DNA of 51,509 nt from positions 1 to 51,509 of the forward strand of contig SMYC01000110.1 of the NCBI GenBank assembly GCA_004356105.1, read 5' to 3'. Positions 1-7,463 of the stretch are shown one piece after another. Under the pieces are notes generated by a model. It had not been told where the DNA came from. It searched no databases and worked only from the letters and a program-made list of their open reading frames with translations. A program made the translations under genes and the position numbers. The stretch is from Acidobacteriota bacterium (GTDB taxonomy: Bacteria > Acidobacteriota > Vicinamibacteria > Marinacidobacterales > SMYC01). How positions within the stretch are numbered: position 1 is the first letter of the stretch; each line of letters begins with the position of its first letter.

Positions 1-537
1 AAAATCCGGGTTGTCTCGATAGTGCTCGAGCAGCGGCTCCTGGTATTTCGAGAGTCTAAAAAAATGGTTGCGCTCTTCGAGCCACTCCGCTTTCGAATGG
101 TGCAGCGGACAATTGCCGTCGACGAGGTCTTTTTCCAACTTGAACTCTTCGCAAGAATTGCAATACCAGCCCTCGTAGCTTCCCTCGAATACGTCGCCCG
201 CTTCGTTGATGCGGCGCAGGAGCGCCTGAACGGTGGTCTTGTGCCGCGGCTCGGTGGTGCGGATGAAATCATCGAAAGAGATGTCGAGCTGCTTCCAGAC
301 CTCCTTGAACTCCTTTTCCATCTTGTCGCAATAAGCGCGGGGCTCGATGCCGAGCTCCGCCGCTTTCTTGAAGACGTTCAGCGAGTGCTCGTCATTGCCC
401 ATGACGAAGTGGGTGTCGTAGCCCGCGAGACGCTTGAAGCGCGCGATGACATCGGCGGTCACTTTTTCATAGGCCGTTCCGAGATGAGGACGGCTATTGA
501 CGTAGTCGATCGCGGTCGTGAGGTAAAACGTCTCCAT
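1..537 (-). CDS. metG: Methionyl-tRNA synthetase, N-terminal part (runs off the window)
   Basis: Charges tRNA-Met with methionine in the cytoplasm. The minus strand from the ATG at 537 reads in frame to base 1 (179 codons, C-terminus outside the window). It opens METFYLTTAIDYVNSRPHLG, the class I start in which the HIGH signature takes the form PHLG. A zinc knuckle follows, WYCNSCEEF and later CPLHH, that is CxxC plus CxxH, as in the single-knuckle bacterial MetRS type. It is divergent from the amidohydrolase operon, 85 bp away. A TAGAAT -10-like box (547-552, minus) lies only about 10 bp before the ATG and no Shine-Dalgarno is visible, so a nearly leaderless mRNA is possible (inference). The family assignment is firm. 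Confidence 0.95.
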   Translation of the reverse strand, partial: METFYLTTAIDYVNSRPHLGTAYEKVTADVIARFKRLAGYDTHFVMGNDEHSLNVFKKAAELGIEPRAYCDKMEKEFKEVWKQLDISFDDFIRTTEPRHKTTVQALLRRINEAGDVFEGSYEGWYCNSCEEFKLEKDLVDGNCPLHHSKAEWLEERNHFFRLSKYQEPLLEHYRDNPDF

Positions 538-567
538 ATTGATTGCATTCTAGCAGACGGTTACAAG

Positions 568-594
568 TTGACAGCGGCGGGCCGCACCTTTAAT
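568..594 (+). promoter_or_regulatory. Candidate sigma-70-type promoter for the amidohydrolase operon
   Basis: A perfect TTGACA at 568-573 is followed after 15 bp by TTTAAT at 589-594 (5 of 6 matches to TATAAT). The spacer is shorter than the ideal 17 bp. It lies 29 bp upstream of the ATG at 623, and TAGGAG sits correctly between them as the ribosome binding site. Confidence 0.5.
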
Positions 595-622
595 GTCCGT
601 CCCGCAGTTATAGGAGCCGAAA

Positions 623-1918
623 ATGAAGACAAATGTTCTTCGACTTTGTATCGCGAGTGCGCTGATCGCGGCGACGTCCGCCGCAGGCGAGAGGCCTAAA
701 GGTCCCGATCGCTATGCGATTACCGGTGCGCGCATCGTGACGGGGTCAGGTCAGGTTATCGAGCAAGGGACGCTCGTTCTCGAGCACGGCTTGATCACGG
801 CCGTCGGCGCTTCGGTCGAAGTTCCCGACGGCGTGTGGGTCATCGACGGTAGCGGCAAAGTGGTCTATCCGGGATTGGTCGACGCGCTGTCGGATATTGC
901 TCTCGAGAAGAGCGAAGCGTCAGGCGACGCGCCGTTCTCGCGAGGCCCTCTGGACCGGCCGGGAACGACGTCGTGGGCCGCTGCGGCCGATGCCCTCGTG
1001 CTCGATGACGACCGCGTCGAAGCTTGGCGCAATGCGGGCTTTACGTCCACGGTGTCGTCTCCCTCGACCGGCATCGTGAGCGGCCAAGCGGCCTTTCTCA
1101 ACCTTGCCGGTGAGCGCGACGAGGATCTTGTCGTCGCGACACCCGTGGCTCTCAGAGTGAACTTCGAACCGAACGCGAATCGCAGTTTTCCAGGCTCGCT
1201 GATGGGCGTTTTAGCCTACATTCGGCAAGTGTTTGCAGACGCCTCGCACTATCGCGTGAGCCAGACGGCTTACGCGCGCGAGCCTCGCGGAAAGAGGCGG
1301 CCGCGCTACGATCGCGCGCTCGCGCCGCTCGCAGAGGCTCAGGTGGATGGTTGGCCGGTGCTCATGCCGGGGCACTGGGAGCACGAGATCGAACGAGCGG
1401 TGCGGCTCGGCCGCGAGATTGGGGTCCGCCCAGTCGTTTACGGACTGCATGAAGGCCATCGCGCGGCCGAGTTCCTCGCCTCCGAGAACGTTGCCGTGCT
1501 CGTGAGCTTGAAGTGGCCGGAGGCAGACGAGGATAGAGACCCTGAAGCGGAAGAACCGCTCCGCGTCCTCCGAATGCGGGAGCAGGCGCCAAAAACGCCT
1601 GCGGCGCTTGCGAAAGCCGGCGTTATGTTTGGGTTTTACTCGGACGGACTGGAGAGCCCCAAAGAGATATTTGCAAGTCTTCGAAAAGCCATCGACCGAG
1701 GTTTGACCCACGAGAGCGCGCTGCATGCGTTGACGCTCGGGCCCGCGACTATCTTCGGTGTCGACGATCGACTCGGAAGCCTCGAAGCTGGAAAAATTGC
1801 AAACGTCATCGTGGCGGATGGTGCGCTCTTCGACGAGGACACGCGGATCGAAACGGTTTTCGTCGATGGCGCGAAATACGAGATTCGAAAGTCCACGGAC
1901 GAAGGAGGTGCACCGTGA
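623..1918 (+). CDS. Exported amidohydrolase-family paralogue lacking the HxH metal motif
   Basis: A 431-residue protein with a signal peptide (about residues 1-21) and an imidazolonepropionase-like amidohydrolase fold. The beta-sandwich start is ITGARIVTGSG, and the family tail GSLEAGKIANVIVADG is near residue 390. Where the family normally has PGLIDAHSH it reads PGLVDALSD (83-91), so both N-terminal metal histidines are gone. A histidine in GLHEGHRAAE (about 274-283) and an aspartate in YSDG (339-342) remain. The start is set by TAGGAG 7 nt before the ATG. It is the first of four coupled genes and overlaps the next by 4 bp. It may be a non-catalytic partner or bind metal differently. The substrate cannot be told from sequence. 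Confidence 0.85.
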   Translation: MKTNVLRLCIASALIAATSAAGERPKGPDRYAITGARIVTGSGQVIEQGTLVLEHGLITAVGASVEVPDGVWVIDGSGKVVYPGLVDALSDIALEKSEASGDAPFSRGPLDRPGTTSWAAAADALVLDDDRVEAWRNAGFTSTVSSPSTGIVSGQAAFLNLAGERDEDLVVATPVALRVNFEPNANRSFPGSLMGVLAYIRQVFADASHYRVSQTAYAREPRGKRRPRYDRALAPLAEAQVDGWPVLMPGHWEHEIERAVRLGREIGVRPVVYGLHEGHRAAEFLASENVAVLVSLKWPEADEDRDPEAEEPLRVLRMREQAPKTPAALAKAGVMFGFYSDGLESPKEIFASLRKAIDRGLTHESALHALTLGPATIFGVDDRLGSLEAGKIANVIVADGALFDEDTRIETVFVDGAKYEIRKSTDEGGAP

Positions 1919-3252
1919 ATGTAAAGAGATTCGTTTGGACGGCGGGTCTAGTCGCAAGCGTTAGGGTCATCGCAGGCGGAGGCGCCGCGGTGGCGCAAAC
2001 GATGGTGATCCGCGGAGGCACGATCTTGACGGTGACGAACGGCACGATGGTGAACGGCGACATCCTCGTCGAAGACGGCAAGATTGTGGAGATTGGCACG
2101 AATCTCTCCGTTCCGGAGGGTGCTCTAGTCATCGACGCGAGGGGGCAGTTCGTCATGCCCGGCATCATCGACGCGCATTCGCACATCGCGGCGGAGTCGA
2201 TCAACGAAGGTAGTGTCGCGGTGTCCTCGATGACGGGTATCGAGGACGTCCTCGACCCAACCGATATCAACATATATCGTGAGCTTGCCGGCGGGGTGAC
2301 AACGTCGAACATCCTCCACGGAAGCGCCAACCCGATCGGCGGGAAGAACGCTGTCATCAAACATCGTTGGGGGAGTGACGCCGAAGGACTTCTTTTCAAA
2401 GGGGCGCTTCCCGGGATCAAATTCGCGCTCGGAGAAAACCCGAAACGTTCACGCGGCGGGCGGCGCGGTGTTCCCCGCCGCTATCCCGCGACACGGATGG
2501 GCGTCATCGACGTCATCCGGGAAGCGTTCACGAAAGCGCGCGCCTATCGTAAAGAGTGGCAGGACTATGAGGCGCAGAAGGCACACGGTCAGGCCGATCT
2601 CGTGCCCCCGAGGCGCGATTTCGAGCTCGAGCCTCTCGTCGAGATCATGGAAGGCAAGCGTCTCGTTCACGCCCATTGCTACCGCGCCGACGAGATCCTG
2701 CAGCTTCTTCGCGTCGCGGAAGAATTCGATTTCCGCATCGCGACCCTCCAGCACGTTCTCGAGGGCTACAAGGTTGCCAAAGAGATTGCGGAGCACGGCG
2801 CGGGCGCATCGACGTTCTCGGATTGGTGGGCGTACAAGATGGAAGCTTATGACGCCATCCCGTACAACGCGGCGCTCATGACGGAAAAGGGTGTGCTGGT
2901 ATCGCTCAACTCGGATAGCGCCGAGGAAGCGCGCCATCTCAATCAAGAAGCGGCGAAGACCTTGAAGTGGGGAGGGCTGAGTGAGGAACAGGCGCTCGCT
3001 CTGATTACGATAAACCCCGCAAAGCAGCTTCGCATCGACGACAGGGTGGGGTCGATCGAAGTGGGGAAAGATGCCGACTTCGCCATTTTCGACACGCATC
3101 CTTTGAGTGTCTACGCTGTGCCGCAGAAGACAATCGTCGACGGTAAAGTCTACTTCGACCGCGAAGAAGACGCCGAACGCCAGAAAGCGTTGGTGGAAGA
3201 GCGCGCAGAGCTCTTGGAAAAGTTGAAGCCGGCTACGGAGGAAAAACAATGA
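1915..3252 (+). CDS. Exported metal-dependent amidohydrolase (imidazolonepropionase-like)
   Basis: A 445-residue secreted hydrolase of cyclic amide or peptide-like bonds; the substrate is unknown. It starts at a GTG whose GTGA overlaps the previous stop. After a signal peptide (about 1-28) comes the canonical PGIIDAHSH (82-90) with metal ligands H88 and H90. Further candidate ligands are H252/H254 in VHAHCYRADE, H280 in ATLQH, and the catalytic-type aspartate D334 in LNSDS. K169 in PGIKFALGEN could be the bridging lysine (inference). Of the three tandem paralogues only this one keeps the full active site, so it is the likely catalytic member. The last 30 residues are rich in Glu, Lys and Arg. 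Confidence 0.9.
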   Translation: MNVKRFVWTAGLVASVRVIAGGGAAVAQTMVIRGGTILTVTNGTMVNGDILVEDGKIVEIGTNLSVPEGALVIDARGQFVMPGIIDAHSHIAAESINEGSVAVSSMTGIEDVLDPTDINIYRELAGGVTTSNILHGSANPIGGKNAVIKHRWGSDAEGLLFKGALPGIKFALGENPKRSRGGRRGVPRRYPATRMGVIDVIREAFTKARAYRKEWQDYEAQKAHGQADLVPPRRDFELEPLVEIMEGKRLVHAHCYRADEILQLLRVAEEFDFRIATLQHVLEGYKVAKEIAEHGAGASTFSDWWAYKMEAYDAIPYNAALMTEKGVLVSLNSDSAEEARHLNQEAAKTLKWGGLSEEQALALITINPAKQLRIDDRVGSIEVGKDADFAIFDTHPLSVYAVPQKTIVDGKVYFDREEDAERQKALVEERAELLEKLKPATEEKQ

Positions 3253-4538
3253 TCCTGACACGTACGCTCACCATCCTGGTGCTCTTTAGCGGGGCCGCAG
3301 CAAGTGCCCAGGACGACGTCATCGCCATCACGGGCGGGAAAATTGTGACTCTGGCCGGCGAGCCGATCGAGAACGGCACGATCATCATCCGGAACGGCCG
3401 GATCGCTGAAGTCGGCGCGAACGTCGCGGTCCCGGCCGGTGCCGAAGTCATCGACGCCTCCGGGCTCGAGGTCTATCCGGGCATGATGGATGCCGTCAGC
3501 CGGCTCGGCTTGACGGAGATCTCATCGACCGCGGCGACGGTGGATACGACAGAGCTCGGCGATTACAACCCGCAGCTCACCGCCGCCACGGCCGTGCATC
3601 CTTCGAGCGAGCACATCCCGGTCGCGCGGGCGAATGGCATCACCCATGCCGTCACGGCGCCTGGGGGCTCTGGAGGATTTGGCGTGGGGGGGCCATACGG
3701 TATCCACGGCCAAGCCTCGCTGATAAACCTCGCGGGCTGGACGGTGGAGGAAATGGCAGTCAAGATGTCGGTCGGCATGGTCCTTCATTGGCCGACCATA
3801 CAGACCTCGACCTTCGATTTTTCGACGTTTAGCCGCGTCGAAAAGAAGTTCTCCGAAGTCAAGGAACAGTACGAGGACCGTGTTGCCGAGCTCGAGGATT
3901 GGATGGACGCGGCGCGACGCTACGCAGGTGAGTCGGAGAAAGAGACGGACCTGAAGCTCGAAGCGCTCGCCAAAGTCGTCGAAGGCGAGCTGCCGATGAT
4001 GATAATGGCTGACGATGCCCGCGACATCAAACGCGCCGTTCAGTTCGCGGAAGAGCAGGGCATCAAGATGATTCTTCTCAGTGGCCGCGACGCTTGGAAA
4101 GAGAAAGCGCTTCTGGCGGAGAAAAACATTCCTGTGATTCTCGGGCCAACCTTGCGGCTTCCACGAACAGAAGATGAAGCGTATGACAAGCCGCTCACCG
4201 CCGCGTCGGAGCTCCAAGCTGCCGGGGTTCGTGTCATCTTCGCGTCATTCAGCTCGGCGAACTCGAGACTCTTGCCGTACGAGGTCGGAAACGCCGTGGC
4301 GCGCGGACTGCCCTGGGAAGAAGGGCTCAAAGGCATCACCCTCTATCCCGCGGAGCTTTTTGGGGTTTCCGATGAGCTCGGGAGCATCGAGGAGGGCAAA
4401 CGAGCCAATCTCATTATTACTGACGGGGATCCTCTCGAGATCCGTACCGAGATAAAGCATTTGCTGATCGACGGCGTACCTACGAGTTTGGACAATAGGC
4501 ATTTGGAGCTGTATGAGAAATACAGGGCCCGTCAATGA
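3249..4538 (+). CDS. Exported amidohydrolase-family paralogue, second one lacking HxH
   Basis: A 429-residue secreted protein with a signal peptide ending near SAAASAQ (residue 20) and the same amidohydrolase architecture as its two upstream neighbours. The metal motif is replaced by PGMMDAVSR (77-85). A glycine-rich stretch follows (PGGSGGFGVGG), then a charged, probably helical insert of about 50 residues (RVEKKFSEVKEQYEDRVAEL), and the family tail GSIEEGKRANLIITDGDPL. The late catalytic aspartate region reads FASFSSANSR, so that aspartate is also missing, unlike in the first paralogue. The ATGA start overlaps the previous gene by 4 bp. It is probably non-hydrolytic. A partner role with the intact middle gene is inference. 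Confidence 0.85.
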   Translation: MILTRTLTILVLFSGAAASAQDDVIAITGGKIVTLAGEPIENGTIIIRNGRIAEVGANVAVPAGAEVIDASGLEVYPGMMDAVSRLGLTEISSTAATVDTTELGDYNPQLTAATAVHPSSEHIPVARANGITHAVTAPGGSGGFGVGGPYGIHGQASLINLAGWTVEEMAVKMSVGMVLHWPTIQTSTFDFSTFSRVEKKFSEVKEQYEDRVAELEDWMDAARRYAGESEKETDLKLEALAKVVEGELPMMIMADDARDIKRAVQFAEEQGIKMILLSGRDAWKEKALLAEKNIPVILGPTLRLPRTEDEAYDKPLTAASELQAAGVRVIFASFSSANSRLLPYEVGNAVARGLPWEEGLKGITLYPAELFGVSDELGSIEEGKRANLIITDGDPLEIRTEIKHLLIDGVPTSLDNRHLELYEKYRARQ

Positions 4539-5779
4539 GACAGCTTGCTTTTCTCTTGGTCATTTACTGTTTCGGGTGTTCGGGGTCGGAGGCGGTGCAG
4601 TCGGAGGATGTGGCGCGTCGCTTGCACGAGACGGTGCCGCTCATCGACGGTCATAACGATCTTCCCGGTCAGTATCGTGATTTGAGCAATCAGTTTTCCG
4701 CGCTCGATATTGCGAAGAGCCAGCCCGATATCATGACGGACATCCCGCGTCTTCGGGAAGGCGGTGTCGGAGCTCAGTTTTGGTCGGTCTTCGTCCCGAC
4801 GAGCCTCGAGGGCGGCGATGCGGTTCGAGCGACGCTCGAGCAGATCGACGTCGTCTACGAGCTCGCCCGGCGCTATCCCGATACCTTCGAGATTGCGATG
4901 ACGGCGGACGATGTGGAACGCGTCTTCGCCTCGGGAAAGATCGCCTCGCTCATAGGGATGGAGGGCGGGCATTCTATCGACAGCTCACTCGGAGCGCTAC
5001 GTATGTTTTATCGGCTCGGAGCCCGCTACATGACGGTAACCCACGGCCGTAATACGCCGTGGGCCGACTCCGCAACCGATAGCCCGGCTCTCGACGGTCT
5101 TTCGGAGTTTGGCAGTGACGTCATCCGCGAGATGAACTGGCTCGGAATGCTCGTCGACCTCTCGCACGTTTCGGAAGCGACGATGCACGACGTGCTGGAT
5201 GTCGTTCAGGCTCCCGTGATCTACAGCCACTCCTCGGCGCGCGCGCTTTGCGACCATCCGCGCAACGTTCCAGATGACGTTCTCCGGCGGCTCCCCGAGA
5301 ACGGGGGGGTTATCATGGTGACCTTTGTGCCGCAGTTCATTTCCCAGGAGGTCAAGGACCACGGCGACATGCGAGACGCGGAGAGCGAGCGCTTGGAAGC
5401 GATCTCGGGCTCGAGCGACGCCAGCGTTGCCGAAGGACTGCGGGCGTGGGATCAGGAGCACCCGGCGCCGCGAGCGACGCTGGCGCAGGTCGCGGACCAT
5501 ATCGACCACATCCGCGAGGTCGCGGGAATCGACCACATCGGGATCGGTTCGGATTTCGACGGCATCTCCTCGGTCCCAATCGGGCTCGAGGATGTCTCGA
5601 CGTTCATCGACCTGACGCGCGAGCTTCTCGCGCGCGGCTATTCGGAGGACGCTGTCGAGAAGATCCTCGGGCGGAACGTACTGCGCGTCATGCGTGCGGC
5701 TGAGGAGACGGCAGCGCGGCTTCGGCTCGAACGTGGGCCTTCGGAGGCACTCCTTCCCGGTCGCTCCGAGTGGAATTGA
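4535..5779 (+). CDS. Membrane dipeptidase (renal dipeptidase family, peptidase M19)
   Basis: A 414-residue zinc dipeptidase that cleaves dipeptides, including those with D-residues, outside the cytoplasm. The N-terminus is hydrophobic with cysteines at 12 and 15 (YCFGCSG), so it may be a lipoprotein, but the lipobox is imperfect. The zinc site is complete: DGHND (H40, D42), bridging E143 in MEGG, H211 in VDLSHVSE, H232 in YSHSSA, and D340 in GIGSDFDG. Length is normal for the family. The ATGA overlap with the third amidohydrolase makes it the fourth gene of the operon. The set therefore looks like an extracytoplasmic peptide or cyclic-peptide degradation unit (inference). Confidence 0.93.
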   Translation: MRQLAFLLVIYCFGCSGSEAVQSEDVARRLHETVPLIDGHNDLPGQYRDLSNQFSALDIAKSQPDIMTDIPRLREGGVGAQFWSVFVPTSLEGGDAVRATLEQIDVVYELARRYPDTFEIAMTADDVERVFASGKIASLIGMEGGHSIDSSLGALRMFYRLGARYMTVTHGRNTPWADSATDSPALDGLSEFGSDVIREMNWLGMLVDLSHVSEATMHDVLDVVQAPVIYSHSSARALCDHPRNVPDDVLRRLPENGGVIMVTFVPQFISQEVKDHGDMRDAESERLEAISGSSDASVAEGLRAWDQEHPAPRATLAQVADHIDHIREVAGIDHIGIGSDFDGISSVPIGLEDVSTFIDLTRELLARGYSEDAVEKILGRNVLRVMRAAEETAARLRLERGPSEALLPGRSEWN

Positions 5780-5790
5780 CCATCCTTCAG

Positions 5791-5811
5791 GATTCAGCAT
5801 TCAGCATTCAG
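5791..5811. repeat. Three tandem heptamers (GATTCAG, CATTCAG, CATTCAG)
   Basis: Three head-to-tail 7-bp units lie just after the M19 gene, differing only in the first base. They adjoin the larger CACAGAG inverted repeat. A second heptamer tract with a different unit occurs at 50838-50858. Confidence 0.8.
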
Positions 5812-5831
5812 GTCGAGACTGTGGACGTGAG

Positions 5832-6111
5832 CAAAAATTAGAAAAGAACAGCCACAGAGGGAAACGAGATCACAGAGCAGAGATTCGGCTCTGCTCTTCG
5901 GTCCCTCCACGGTGCGTGGGCCCCGGTGAAGAGTGGCAAAAGTCACCTCGTCCTCGGGTTTCCTCTGTGTTCGAAGTGGCTTCGGCCGATCAAGTCTCAA
6001 GACCGGCAGAACAACGCTCGCATCGCCGCCGCGAGCCTTTCAAACTCCGCAGCCGCACGAAGAGATCTCGCGAACCTGTGTGTCTCTGTGGCTGTTTTCT
6101 TCCTGATTTCT
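5832..6111. repeat. Long-spaced imperfect inverted repeat with CCACAGAG / CTCTGTGG arms
   Basis: The left arm (about 5832-5860) contains gaaaagaacagccacagag. The right arm (about 6083-6111) contains ctctgtggctgttttcttc, and the two are reverse complements over about 29 bp with a few mismatches. About 220 bp lie between them and hold no convincing gene. The element fills most of the 405-bp gap 5780-6184. A related pair with the same CACAGAG core lies at 26312-26506, so this looks like a dispersed non-coding element, perhaps mobilised in trans. No transposase is nearby. Confidence 0.7.
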
Positions 6112-6184
6112 ACGTCCTCTGACCTCTAATTCGTACTCGTAGCCCATTCTTGCGGCAAACAAGGGCTAACCTGGGGCGACTTCT

Positions 6185-6763
6185 ATGCGTCCAAAGGAAC
6201 GAATGAAGGCGATAGTCGCCGACGAGGTCGTCGGAAGAGCGCGGTCAGGGGACCAGAATGCCTTTCGGACGCTCGTCGAGGCTTATAGCCGGGACGTCTT
6301 TCGGCTCGCCTTCCGGATTACCCGAAACGAACAAGATGCGGAGGATACCGTGCAGGAGACGTTCATACGCGCTTACCAGAAGCTCGACGGGTTCGAAGCG
6401 CGCGCGAACTTCGGAACCTGGCTCTACCGTATCACCGCGAACAGCGCTATCGACCAACTGCGGCGCAAGAAGCGTCACGAGGACCGAAGCGTCCCGCTCG
6501 ACGAGGTGACGGCCGGAGGCGTGGGGCCGGGGCAGGAACGCGCGGTCTTCGGCCGGCAAGTGCGTGAGCGTGTGGAGAGCGCTCTGGTCAGTTTGAGCGA
6601 GCTCGAACGGGCTGCTTTCGTTCTTCGTCACTTCGAAGAGCTCTCGCTCGCCGAGATCGGCGCCACACTCGACATCACTGTCAGTGCGACGAAACAGGCG
6701 ATTTTTCGCGCGGTGCGGAAGCTGCGCGTCACCCTCGCTAAGATACCCAGGACGGCGCCATGA
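6185..6763 (+). CDS. ECF-type RNA polymerase sigma factor
   Basis: A 192-residue sigma factor that directs RNA polymerase to stress or envelope promoters. Region 2 spans about 28-95 (FRTLVEAYSRDVFRLAFRIT, DAEDTVQETFIRAY, GTWLYRITANSAIDQLRR). Region 4 spans about 130-180, with the helix-turn-helix LSLAEIGATLDITVSATKQA. There is no region 1 or 3, as expected for the ECF class. The start could also be the ATG at codon 7. It overlaps the anti-sigma gene by 4 bp, so the two are translationally coupled. No matching promoter motif could be identified upstream. Confidence 0.93.
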   Translation: MRPKERMKAIVADEVVGRARSGDQNAFRTLVEAYSRDVFRLAFRITRNEQDAEDTVQETFIRAYQKLDGFEARANFGTWLYRITANSAIDQLRRKKRHEDRSVPLDEVTAGGVGPGQERAVFGRQVRERVESALVSLSELERAAFVLRHFEELSLAEIGATLDITVSATKQAIFRAVRKLRVTLAKIPRTAP

Positions 6764-7440
6764 AACATCTCGACGAAGAGGAGCTCGTTCTTTACCATTA
6801 CGGCGACGCCGAAGACGCGACTTCCGTCGAAGAGCACTTGAAGACATGCGCGCGTTGCCGGGCCGAGCTAGCCGAGCTCACCGCGGTCCTCGCGGATGTG
6901 AGCGCGCTTCCCGCCCCGGATCGGGGCGACGAGTACGGCGAAGAAGTCTGGGCGGCGATAGCACACAAATTGACGCCGCGTCGCCGCGTAAGGAGTGTCT
7001 TCATGCTCGCCGCGGCGGCCGTCTTGCTTGCGGGGACGTTCCTCGTGGGCCGGTTATCCACACGGTGGAACGCTCCGCCTCCCTCCGCCCAGATCCGCGA
7101 GCGTATTCTTCTCGTTGCGCTCGACGAGCATCTCGACCGCTCGCAGATGCTTCTTCTCGAGCTCGTCAACGCGCCCGAGAGCACCTTCGAGCTCAGTGCC
7201 GCGCGCGAGCTATTGCACGAGAGCCGGCTCTACCGTCAAACGGCCTTTCGCATGGGAGATCTCGCAACGACCGACGTCCTCGACGAGATCGAGCGTCTGC
7301 TTCTCGATGTTGTTCACGGAACCACCAGTGGCGACGTCCTCACAGCTCGCATCGTCGAGCAGGACGTCTTTTTCAAGATTCGTATCCTCCAGACGAACGT
7401 ACGTCGTCGCGAAGAGGAACTGAAATCTCAACAGTTCTAG
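6760..7440 (+). CDS. Membrane-anchored zinc-finger anti-sigma factor
   Basis: A 226-residue protein whose N-terminus is a zinc-binding anti-sigma (ZAS) module: H26-x3-C30-x2-C33 in EEHLKTCARC. One membrane span follows (about 79-97, FMLAAAAVLLAGTFLVG), then a periplasmic helical part rich in charged heptads (about 110-226). By family knowledge the cytoplasmic ZAS domain holds the upstream ECF sigma factor inactive until a periplasmic signal releases it. The 4-bp overlap with the sigma gene fits this pairing. The periplasmic domain belongs to no family I recognise. Its stop is 23 bp before the HEAT gene. Confidence 0.88.
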   Translation: MKHLDEEELVLYHYGDAEDATSVEEHLKTCARCRAELAELTAVLADVSALPAPDRGDEYGEEVWAAIAHKLTPRRRVRSVFMLAAAAVLLAGTFLVGRLSTRWNAPPPSAQIRERILLVALDEHLDRSQMLLLELVNAPESTFELSAARELLHESRLYRQTAFRMGDLATTDVLDEIERLLLDVVHGTTSGDVLTARIVEQDVFFKIRILQTNVRRREEELKSQQF

Positions 7441-7463
7441 CATTACTAGAGAGAGAGGAATCG

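Noticed and set aside
22-699. Long plus-strand open frame over the first 700 bases
   Set aside because: It is the antisense shadow of metG; the minus strand encodes clear MetRS motifs through the same bases.
6684-7463. 780-base upstream extension of the first HEAT-repeat gene
   Set aside because: It overlaps the sigma and anti-sigma genes and is Arg/Ser-rich shadow sequence; the ATG at 7464 has a ribosome binding site and signal peptide.
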